Positions 1 to 6,351 of a stretch of DNA of 15,997 bases are shown piece by piece (within the stretch, counting starts at the first letter, position 1; each line of letters opens with the position of its first letter). The stretch lies in assembly GCF_938030815.1 (NCBI RefSeq), contig NZ_CALHII010000213.1, positions 1-15,997 on the forward strand. The letters run 5' to 3'. Source of the DNA: an uncultured Campylobacter sp. (GTDB lineage: Bacteria > Campylobacterota > Campylobacteria > Campylobacterales > Campylobacteraceae). The notes beneath the pieces are model-generated. The model had not been told where the DNA came from, made no database searches, and saw only the letters and a program-made list of their open reading frames with translations. Position numbers and translations under genes: made by a program.

Positions 1-1098
1 ATCGAAATTTGCGGCGCGCAGGTAGCGTGGTATCTCGTAGGCGCGCTAAAAGAAACCCTCGGCGTGAACTACGATATGGCAAGCTCGATGGATATCCTCA
101 TCATCGCCATAATCGCCGATATGATGGAGCTGCGCGACATGAACCGTGCGCTGCTGCGCTTCGGTATCAAGCGGCTAAATAGCTCAAACCGCGCCTGCTT
201 CAAGGCGATTAAGGAGCATTATTTCAAAAAGCATTTCGAATTCGACGATATCAGCTACACGATCGCGCCGCTTATCAACTGCACGGGGCGGATGGACGAT
301 GCGACGATGTCGTATAACTTCCTATGCGCCAAAAATATCAGAGAGGCAAATCACTACCTAGAGACGATAAATTCGATCAACAACTCGCGCAAAGAGGAGG
401 AGAAAAACCTCTACGACGAGATCGTAAAAAGCGTCGATCCGAGCGATAACGTCATCGTCGTGTGGGGCCCGCAGTGGCATGAAGGCATCATCGGCATCGT
501 CGCAAGCCGCCTAAGCAAGACCTACAAAAAGCCCGCGATCGTCTTTAGCGTAAGCGACTCGCGCGCCAAAGGAAGCGCGCGCAGCATCGGTAAATTTGAC
601 ATTTTAGAGCTGATCTCCTCGCAAAGCGAAATTTTAACGACCTTCGGCGGACACAAGGGCGCTGCGGGCGTAGGGATCGATCCTGCGCTACTTCAGGAGT
701 TTAAGCGGCGCGTAAATGAGCGCATAACGCCTAAGGATCTGAGCGATTTTAGCGCGCAAGACGATCTGCTGGGCGAGCTGGACGCGTCGCAGATAGACTT
801 CGAGCTGCTTGAAATTTTAGAATTTTACGAGCCCTACGGGCAGAAAAATCCGCGCCCGCTCTTTTGCATCAAAGGCGCGCGCGCCCGCAACATCAGGGAG
901 ATCGGCAAGGAGGGCAAGCATATCAAAATGGCGCTTGATAAAAACGGCGGCAGCGTCGAGGCGCTGTTTTTCAACTACGACTTTTTGCCGCGCGCGGGCG
1001 AGCGAGTGGACGCGATCTTTACGATTAGCAAAAACAACTTCCGCGGCACGATCACGCCCGAGCTCATCATCAAGGAGCTGACCCCGAGCGAGAGCTAA
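1..1098 (+). CDS. recJ: RecJ single-strand DNA exonuclease, C-terminal part (5' end outside window)
   Basis: RecJ is a 5'-3' single-strand-specific exonuclease acting in recombination and mismatch repair in the cytoplasm. The reading frame is open from base 1, so the N-terminal DHH catalytic motifs lie outside the window and about 365 residues are visible. Counting visible residues, 88-101 carry the RecJ motif IAPLINCTGRMDDA, 160-171 the DHHA1 stretch HEGIIGIVASRL, 216-223 the DHHA1 signature GGHKGAAG, and 277-288 the EPYGQKNPRPLF segment that opens the C-terminal OB-fold. The order and spacing fit an intact RecJ C-terminus. The GTG at 64 is an internal valine, because coding similarity continues upstream to base 1. 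The stop TAA is the first part of a 16-bp palindrome (1096-1111). Confidence 0.95.
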   Translation: MEICGAQVAWYLVGALKETLGVNYDMASSMDILIIAIIADMMELRDMNRALLRFGIKRLNSSNRACFKAIKEHYFKKHFEFDDISYTIAPLINCTGRMDDATMSYNFLCAKNIREANHYLETINSINNSRKEEEKNLYDEIVKSVDPSDNVIVVWGPQWHEGIIGIVASRLSKTYKKPAIVFSVSDSRAKGSARSIGKFDILELISSQSEILTTFGGHKGAAGVGIDPALLQEFKRRVNERITPKDLSDFSAQDDLLGELDASQIDFELLEILEFYEPYGQKNPRPLFCIKGARARNIREIGKEGKHIKMALDKNGGSVEALFFNYDFLPRAGERVDAIFTISKNNFRGTITPELIIKELTPSES

Positions 1099-1527
1099 AT
1101 TTTAAAATTTAGGCCGGTCTGGCGTGCATTTTGCGCCGGACACGGCCTGTAAATTTAACGCTCGATCTATGAGCTAGACCGCGCATTGCGCACTCGGCAG
1201 GGTCGCCCTACTACAGCGCCCGTCTGCTCTACTCGCCCAATATATATTACACGCCTGGCGCGGCTTTGAAATTTAACGCGCGAGCTATGGATTTGACTTG
1301 CGATGCGAGCTCAAGCGCGCGATTTCGGGGCTAGACACGGCGCGCAAACGCGATGCGTTATTTTCAGCTCCCGCACGGTTTGCAAACTCAGCGAATTTTT
1401 TTGGCGCGATAAAAGTAAAATTTAAACGTTTTGGAATTTTAAAATTTTGCGAAGGCGAGCGGGAACGGTCTGAAACAGACAGAAGGACCCTGCTAATGGA
1501 ATTTCGGATAAAATTTTATGAAGCGGC
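1099..1527. other. gene-free convergent gap with degenerate direct repeats
   Basis: Nothing here is convincingly coding. The gap holds a 16-bp palindrome (TAAATTTTAAAATTTA, 1096-1111), a second related palindrome near 1435-1448, and a degenerate direct repeat: 1151-1170 and 1269-1288 share AAATTTAACGCnCGAnCTATG, each preceded by a similar GG(C/A)(G/A)CGGC stretch, 118 bp apart. An 84-codon open frame at 1298-1552 lacks a ribosome-binding site and resembles no known protein to me, so it is not annotated. Confidence 0.6.
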
Positions 1528-1559
1528 GGGCGGGTTAAATTTTAAAATTTGACCCGCCC
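1528..1559. terminator. bidirectional hairpin terminator between recJ side and cupin gene
   Basis: A 32-base palindrome with arms GGGCGGGTTAAATTTT and AAAATTTGACCCGCCC. The only non-Watson-Crick position is one T-G pair. It sits 13 bases beyond the stop codon of the minus-strand cupin gene and downstream of plus-strand recJ, where a shared terminator is expected. The U-tract on either side is poor, so termination efficiency is uncertain. Confidence 0.65.
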
Positions 1560-1572
1560 TTAAGCTTAGAGG

Positions 1573-1902
1573 CTAAAAAACCACCACTAAAAACCACTTA
1601 AACGGCGCGGGTGCCGAGATCGCGTGTGGCAAGCCCGCAGGCATGACGATACTTTGCCCCGCTTTTACGCGGTGCTTCTGCCCGTCGATCGTGAAATCGC
1701 CCTCCCCCTCAAGCACGTAAACGAACGCGTCGCCGTCTGATTTGTGCGAGCTGATCTCCTCGCCGCCGTCGAAGGCAAAAAGCGTCATATTCAGCGCAGG
1801 ATTTTGCGCGAGGGTGCGCGAAATCACCTTGTGAGGGGATACTTCGACTAGCGAAGCAAGCTCTACGGCCTTAGCGGCGTCGATATTTTTGATGTGTTGC
1901 AT
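1573..1902 (-). CDS. small single-domain cupin protein
   Basis: A 109-residue protein matching the Cupin_2 fold, a small beta-barrel that usually binds one metal ion. Residues 46-70 correspond to cupin motif 1 (HKSDGDAFVYVLEGEG) and residues 82-93 to motif 2 (GQSIVMPAGLPH), with G82, P88, G90 and H93 in place. Motif 1 has H53 but serine at position 55, where HxH cupins have the second histidine, so the metal site may be incomplete. The start is supported by AAGGAGA four bases upstream of the ATG. No signal peptide is seen, so it is probably cytoplasmic. It lies downstream of the nnrS frame on the same strand but has a plausible promoter of its own. Substrate and role are unknown. Confidence 0.85.
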   Translation of the reverse strand: MQHIKNIDAAKAVELASLVEVSPHKVISRTLAQNPALNMTLFAFDGGEEISSHKSDGDAFVYVLEGEGDFTIDGQKHRVKAGQSIVMPAGLPHAISAPAPFKWFLVVVF

Positions 1903-1930
1903 AAGCTCTCCTTGAAATGAAATTTGGTCG

Positions 1931-1936
1931 ATTGTA
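1931..1936 (-). promoter_or_regulatory. probable -10 box for the cupin gene
   Basis: On the minus strand the gap between nnrS and the cupin gene reads GCTACAATCG. TACAAT would be a -10 element giving a leader of roughly 22 bases. No -35 element is obvious, as is common in Campylobacter. Confidence 0.4.
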
Positions 1937-1968
1937 GCTAAAATTTAGCAAGCCTGCTTTGATGAGCA

Positions 1969-4872
1969 TCAATCCGGATCCGCGCTGAAAGGATTTTTCA
2001 GAAAGATCGGAACGAAATTTATCAGATATAGCGCGACTGCGGCGATGAAAAGTGCCGAGGGGATCATCACGTATAAAATAAAGCTCTCGCCCGCACAAAC
2101 GGCTCTTAAGCCCCCTGCACCCAGAGCCAAAACGAGCGCCGTGCGGCTTAGGCGCGGGAAGTTTAGCGGCGAAATTCCGCTGTGACGCTGTCCGGCGATC
2201 ATTCCCACGAAAAGTATCGCTCCATACATATAGCAGATCGCGATGACGTGCAGCGGCGCGGCAGCGTATCCCCCGTGGATCAGCGTCGCGCCCAGCCACA
2301 GGTATCCTGCCGCGCACGCAGCCTGTAGCGCGTAGTAAAACGCCATATAGTGGCGGCTTAAAATTTCGACGTAGTGTAGCTCGCGAAGCTTTGCCAAAAA
2401 CAAAAATCCGATGCCAAGCGCGATAAACCCGCACGTCGCCTCGCTTAAAAATGGGCTCGCGAGCGCCAAAGCAAAGGCGAGGAAAGCGGCTAAATTTTTG
2501 TAGATAAAATTTGGAATAAAAACAGCGTCCTTCAGCCCGCCCTCTCTTAACGCTTCGTTGCCGATGACGACGCTTATGCGGTAGCTTACGACGGCGATTG
2601 CCACGACGTTGATATGCACGAAGCTAAGCAAAAACTTCTCATCCCCGCTTGCGCCGTAGGCCGCAGAGCAGGCGCAAAACGCCGCTAAGACCGCCAGGAT
2701 GCTAAAATTATTCGAGTTTTTATCCAGCCACAAAAGCCGCGCCGCAAAGATGAAAAATACCGCCCAAAACAGCCCCACAATCGCCGCCGCGAGCCGTAAA
2801 TTTAAAAAGCTTGCGATAAAAGCCGCGATCAGGCAGGCGGCAAAAGCAAGCGAGACGGGCTTTAGCGAGCCCTCGAAATTCGTCCAATCGGGCAGCGCGG
2901 TAAGCAAAAACGCCGCGTAGATGCACGAGGGCGCCAAAAACAGAAAATAAAACTTATGAGCGCTGACATAATCGATCGCCAGCGCATCGGGTGCTAAAAA
3001 GCTAAGCGCCCCCAGCGCCGCAAAAAAGCAGGCGCAAAGAACGAAAGCGCGCATCGGATGGGAGAAAAAATTCCTCGCGCGCTCATCTTTAAATTTAGGC
3101 GCGTAAAAGCCTAGCCGCTGCGCCGAGCACGGCTCGAGATTTTTGAGCTCCTGCGGCGAAACAGGCTCTGTTCGGTCTTGCGTGGAATTGGTCTTAAAAT
3201 TTCGATCAGAATTTTTAGCGCTTTGTGAGAAGTTTTGAATAGAACTCGGCTCGGCGCTTCCGCCGCTTTGCAAGAAATCCTGCGCGAAATTTCGATATTT
3301 GAAGCTTTGCGCGCGGGCGGGTTTGAAATTTTGACTTTGATCGGAGCTTTTAACGCTTTGCAAGAAACCCTGAGTAGAATTTTGATCGTAGCTTTTACCG
3401 TTTTGTGAGAAGTCCTGTGTGGAATTTTGATTTTTAAAGTCTCGCGCGAGCTCTGTCTCTAAATTTCGATCGGAATTTTTAGCGCTCTGCGGGAATTTCG
3501 GCTCAAAATTTCGGCCCGAATTTCCGAAGCCTTGCATAGACCCGGCTTCCCTGCCGCGAACAGAATTCCAAAAATTTTGTATAAAATTTAGAGCGGAAAT
3601 TTTACAATTTTGCACGGGCTCGGCTTTCAAGCTCCATGTAAAATTTTTAAAATTTTGTGTAAAATCCGAGGCACAAACTTTAGAATTTTGCGCAAATTCG
3701 CAATTTCTGTATCCGAGGCCGGGTCCGCACGGCGCACCAACCGCACTCTCAAAGTAAAATCTACGCGGCGCGAGAATTTTACTTTCAAAGCCTAGTCTGC
3801 GCAGTACACGGGTTTCGCGCCCAAAACTCGTCAAATTGCGCGGCTCGGCGCTCTTATCGGCACCTTCGCCGGCGCGGATTTGCTTTTTTAAATTTACAAA
3901 TTGCGAGGCGGCGAGGTTAAATTTCTTCAAATTTACGGGGCTAAAATTCTTAAAATGGCGTGCGACATGTAAATTCAAAAAATTCCGCACCGCACAAAAA
4001 GTGTCTAGAGCTGGATTTTGCTTGCTGCCTAGCCCGCTTACATCGCAAAACAGCGAGCGATAGGCGCTAAAAACGGCTTTTTGAGCACTGAACTGCGCGC
4101 TCAATCCACAAGCATCAAAACCGCAACGTAGAAAGGCGTCTAGGTTCGCGCCAAATTTGCAGTACAAATGGACGCCCTGCTTCGTGCCAACGCGCCGTAA
4201 GCAGACGCCTGCATTGAAGTTGCGCTGCGAGCAGACGCTCATACTAGATTGCAAACGAGCGCTCGTGCTAGAGCTGCGCTGCAAACGAGTGGGATCGCGG
4301 CGTGAGTGGACATCTCGGTTCGCGTCAGCGCACCGTAAGCAAGCGTTCGTGCTAGAGCTACACCGCGAGTAAGCACTCTCGCTAGAGCCGCGGTATGTAT
4401 CGCCGCTAAATTTCGCCGAATTTTGTGCTGCAAAACCGCAGCACACTGCGCCGTTCAAGAGCACGCTCACGCTATAAACGCAGTTCACGCGGCTGCGCAG
4501 TTCGTATTTCGGTACGGCAAAACCACGGCGCCCAATGTCCTGCGAAAGGCTATATCCGCTTGCGCTAAGATCGTAGCATCCGATGTCCCGAAAGAGCCTG
4601 TCTATGCAAGCAACGAAATCATAACATTTAGTATCTCGCAAGAGCCTGTGCCCGCCCGCGCCGACATCGCGACATTTAGTACTTTGTAAAAACCCATGCC
4701 TGCGTGCGCCTAAATCGCAGTATTCGACGCTCCGCAATAGTCCGTATCCGTACGCGCCTGGATTGCGATGCGCGCCAAAGCCCTGCTTGCTCGCGTCTGA
4801 GCTGCAACGTAAGTTTAAAATTCGTGCAGAATCTCCCTGCTTGCGCGCACTAAAGATAAAATTTCTACTCAT
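1969..4872 (-). CDS. nnrS: NnrS-family membrane protein with ~600-residue repeat-built N-terminal extension
   Basis: The last ~365 of 967 residues are a recognisable NnrS protein, a polytopic haem- and copper-binding inner-membrane family linked to nitric oxide and nitrosative stress. The domain opens with FFSHPMRAF (M607) and continues with an AAFLLTALPDWTNFEG segment, many hydrophobic helices, and the late PLH...YGAILFVGMIAGQRHSG segment matching the family's GHTGR-like motif. The first ~600 residues are not NnrS: they contain 16-, 10- and 15-residue degenerate repeats, 19 cysteines in the first 300 residues, few hydrophobic segments and no signal peptide. The start at 4872 is supported by GGGGGAG nine bases upstream and by an 8-base overlap with the ATPase gene. 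No ATG lies between codons 446 and 607, so a separate short nnrS has no obvious start. NnrS identity is firm. Whether the extension is made as protein is an inference. Confidence 0.85.
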   Translation of the reverse strand: MSRNFIFSARKQGDSARILNLRCSSDASKQGFGAHRNPGAYGYGLLRSVEYCDLGARRHGFLQSTKCRDVGAGGHRLLRDTKCYDFVACIDRLFRDIGCYDLSASGYSLSQDIGRRGFAVPKYELRSRVNCVYSVSVLLNGAVCCGFAAQNSAKFSGDTYRGSSESAYSRCSSSTNACLRCADANRDVHSRRDPTRLQRSSSTSARLQSSMSVCSQRNFNAGVCLRRVGTKQGVHLYCKFGANLDAFLRCGFDACGLSAQFSAQKAVFSAYRSLFCDVSGLGSKQNPALDTFCAVRNFLNLHVARHFKNFSPVNLKKFNLAASQFVNLKKQIRAGEGADKSAEPRNLTSFGRETRVLRRLGFESKILAPRRFYFESAVGAPCGPGLGYRNCEFAQNSKVCASDFTQNFKNFTWSLKAEPVQNCKISALNFIQNFWNSVRGREAGSMQGFGNSGRNFEPKFPQSAKNSDRNLETELARDFKNQNSTQDFSQNGKSYDQNSTQGFLQSVKSSDQSQNFKPARAQSFKYRNFAQDFLQSGGSAEPSSIQNFSQSAKNSDRNFKTNSTQDRTEPVSPQELKNLEPCSAQRLGFYAPKFKDERARNFFSHPMRAFVLCACFFAALGALSFLAPDALAIDYVSAHKFYFLFLAPSCIYAAFLLTALPDWTNFEGSLKPVSLAFAACLIAAFIASFLNLRLAAAIVGLFWAVFFIFAARLLWLDKNSNNFSILAVLAAFCACSAAYGASGDEKFLLSFVHINVVAIAVVSYRISVVIGNEALREGGLKDAVFIPNFIYKNLAAFLAFALALASPFLSEATCGFIALGIGFLFLAKLRELHYVEILSRHYMAFYYALQAACAAGYLWLGATLIHGGYAAAPLHVIAICYMYGAILFVGMIAGQRHSGISPLNFPRLSRTALVLALGAGGLRAVCAGESFILYVMIPSALFIAAVALYLINFVPIFLKNPFSADPD
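3202..3426 (-). repeat. five 45-bp (15-residue) tandem units in the nnrS extension
   Basis: Residues 483-557 divide into five consecutive 15-residue units: NSTQDFSQNGKSYDQ, NSTQGFLQSVKSSDQ, SQNFKPARAQSFKYR, NFAQDFLQSGGSAEP and SSIQNFSQSAKNSDR. The rough consensus is NSTQxFxQSxKSSDQ, although the third unit fits poorly. The first two are also similar at DNA level. They differ at two synonymous codons and five replaced residues, which argues against strong selection for exact residues. Decayed units continue toward residue 430. Confidence 0.85.
4219..4392 (-). repeat. 10-residue (30-bp) Ser-rich units and a 138-bp-spaced duplicate
   Basis: Residues 161-180 (RGSSESAYSR, CSSSTNACLR) and 199-218 (RSSSTSARLQ, SSMSVCSQRN) are related 10-residue units. 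The DNA core on the plus strand, CGTGCTAGAGCT, recurs. A larger unit is also duplicated: residues 178-189 (CLRCADANRDVH) match 224-235 (CLRRVGTKQGVH) at an offset of 46 residues (138 bp), with CCGTAAGCA shared in the DNA just beside it. Confidence 0.7.
4471..4758 (-). repeat. six 48-bp (16-residue) Cys-containing tandem units
   Basis: Residues 39-134 fall into six 16-residue units. The clearest are GAYGYGLLRSVEYCDL, GARRHGFLQSTKCRDV, GAGGHRLLRDTKCYDF, VACIDRLFRDIGCYDL and SASGYSLSQDIGRRGF, with a more decayed sixth. A G-A start, an aromatic or His at position 5, L at 8 and Cys-x-Asp near the end recur. Between units 2 and 3 I count three synonymous codon differences and eight replacements or more. 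There are no intervening unique spacers. Confidence 0.85.
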
Positions 4873-5554
4873 AATAGCTCACTCCCCCAAACTGCTCGTT
4901 TACCACGCGCTCTTCGTATTGCTCGTCGCGCGCGCTTAGCGGCTCATCTAGGCTCACGACGCGCCTAAGCCCCATCCCTTTGGGCTCGAGCTCGATGATC
5001 TCGTGGCTTAGGCGTGCGGCTTCGAAGCGGTCGTGGGTCACCAAAAGGCAGGCAAGCCCCTCGCGCTCGATCTTTGAGACTAAAATTTCGATCAGCACGC
5101 CGCGCAGATCGCGATCTAGACCTACAAATGGCTCATCAAGCAGTGCCAGATCGCAGCCACTAAGGATAGTGCGCAAAAATGCCGTGCGCTTTTGCATGCC
5201 GCCGCTTAGCTCGCGCGGGAATTTATTCAGATCGCTCGGACTTAGCCCGATCTTTGCGGCGAGGGCGTAAATTTCGCTCACGCGGGAGGGGCTAAAAATT
5301 TCGATATTTTTAAGCGCCGTGAGGTTCGGTAACAGGCGGTTTTCTTGAAACAAAAAGCTGATTTTTTTAAAGTCGTTTTCGATCTGCCCGCTTTTTTTAT
5401 CCTCTAGCCCGCAGACCAGCCGTAAAAGCGAGGTCTTGCCGCAGCCGCTGGGGCCAAAAAGCGTCTTTACCTCGCCCGCGCGCAGCTGCAAAGAAAAATC
5501 TGAAATTATAACGTCGCGCAAAATTTCGTAGCGCAGATTTGAAATTTTTAGCAT
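4865..5554 (-). CDS. ABC transporter ATP-binding protein, SsuB/TauB/NrtD type
   Basis: The cytoplasmic ATPase of a three-part importer, 229 residues from the chosen start. Walker A is GPSGCGKT (34-41), the Q-loop Gln is at 70, the signature is LSGGM (117-121), Walker B is LALLDEP (136-142) and the H-loop His is at 174 (VTHD). All catalytic elements are present. The second of two adjacent ATGs (5554) is preferred because GGAG is six bases upstream of it and it shares one base with the permease stop (TGATG); the first ATG at 5557 is equally possible in practice. A longer frame to 5638 would overlap the permease by 85 bases and adds a non-homologous N-terminus. The gene's 3' end overlaps the nnrS start by 8 bases, so the two are probably translationally coupled. 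Confidence 0.92.
   Translation of the reverse strand: MLKISNLRYEILRDVIISDFSLQLRAGEVKTLFGPSGCGKTSLLRLVCGLEDKKSGQIENDFKKISFLFQENRLLPNLTALKNIEIFSPSRVSEIYALAAKIGLSPSDLNKFPRELSGGMQKRTAFLRTILSGCDLALLDEPFVGLDRDLRGVLIEILVSKIEREGLACLLVTHDRFEAARLSHEIIELEPKGMGLRRVVSLDEPLSARDEQYEERVVNEQFGGVSYYE
4882..4888 (-). promoter_or_regulatory. ribosome-binding site that supports the long nnrS start
   Basis: On the minus strand GGGGGAG lies nine bases before the ATG at 4872, inside the end of the ATPase gene. It argues that translation begins at the start of the repeat extension rather than at the NnrS domain. Confidence 0.65.
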
Positions 5555-6351
5555 CATCTGCTCCACGGCATCAGTAAAATTTGAAGCGGCTTGGTCACGA
5601 GATAATCGAAAAGCGCCGTAAAGGCTATGACTAGGCACACATATGCCATGACCTCGACCGTATCGATATTGACGCGCGCTTCGGCGATCTTTGCGCCGAT
5701 GCCGTCGTTCGCGCCCAAAAGCTCCGCCATCACAAGCACCTTCGCGCCGTTGCTGACCGCGACATAGATCGCAGGGAGCAGCCGCTCGATTAGGTGCGGC
5801 GCGTAGAGGTAGCGCAGTTTTTTTAAAATTGAGCTTTTGTAGCTGTCAAAAAGCTCGGTGTATTCGGTGCTCACGCTAGCCATCGCCTGCGCCGCGGATG
5901 CAAAAGTCATCGGCGCGACTACGATAACGACGGTAAAAAGCACGCTTGTATCGCCGAAATGAAACCAAAATATCGCAAGTACGATCCAAACGATGGGCGG
6001 CGTCGAGAGAAGCACGGTAATTAGCGGGTTTAAAAAGGCTCGCAGGCTTTTAAAATACCCAGCCGCAAGCCCGCTGCAAATCCCCGCAAAAAGCGCGAGG
6101 AAGGTGCCTGCAAGCGCACGTTTAAGCGACAAGGCTAGATCGTTTGCAGCGAAATTTTTTAAAATTTCGCACGCCTTAGAAAAAACAGCCGCGGGTTCGG
6201 GCAAGATGAGCGGCCCGTAAGCCTCGCTCGCCACCTGCCAGGCGGCTATGAAAAAGCACACCGCCCCTAGGCTCGCAAAGCCGCCCCATAGATAGTCTAT
6301 GACGTAAAACGCGGGGTTTTGAGCTTTGCGAATTTTATCGATTTTTAGCAT
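5554..6351 (-). CDS. ABC transporter permease, SsuC/TauC/NrtB type
   Basis: A 265-residue inner-membrane permease of the BPD_transp_1 family. Hydrophobic helices lie at about 24-42, 82-100, 106-130, 136-155, 197-213 and 235-256. The cytoplasmic EAA loop that docks with the ATPase is at about 163-195 (ELFDSYKSSILKKLRYLYAP, then LLPAI). Length and layout are normal for the nitrate/sulfonate/taurine importer class. The start ATG overlaps the stop of the binding-protein gene (ATGCTAA), with AAGGA 12 bases upstream, and the stop overlaps the ATPase start. The permease therefore sits in the middle of one polycistronic unit. The substrate cannot be inferred from the sequence. Confidence 0.92.
   Translation of the reverse strand: MLKIDKIRKAQNPAFYVIDYLWGGFASLGAVCFFIAAWQVASEAYGPLILPEPAAVFSKACEILKNFAANDLALSLKRALAGTFLALFAGICSGLAAGYFKSLRAFLNPLITVLLSTPPIVWIVLAIFWFHFGDTSVLFTVVIVVAPMTFASAAQAMASVSTEYTELFDSYKSSILKKLRYLYAPHLIERLLPAIYVAVSNGAKVLVMAELLGANDGIGAKIAEARVNIDTVEVMAYVCLVIAFTALFDYLVTKPLQILLMPWSR

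Noticed and set aside
1298..1552. 84-codon plus-strand open frame between recJ and the cupin gene
   Set aside because: It has no ribosome-binding site, its 3' end runs through the palindromic terminator, its composition is AAATTT-repeat-like and the peptide is not family-like.
4157..4689. Two plus-strand open frames (4157-4372 and 4423-4689) opposite the nnrS extension
   Set aside because: They lie antisense to a single 2.9-kb open frame that has a good start. The repeat periods are multiples of three, so openness of one frame spreads to others. No ribosome-binding sites were seen.
3202..4758. CRISPR-like arrays in the repeated region
   Set aside because: The units abut each other without unique spacers, are degenerate, encode an open frame, and no cas gene is present.
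5555..5638. 28-codon upstream extension of the ATPase
   Set aside because: It would overlap the permease by 85 bases. ATP-binding subunits of this class begin at MLKISNL-like sequence, and the closer ATGs have the ribosome-binding site.
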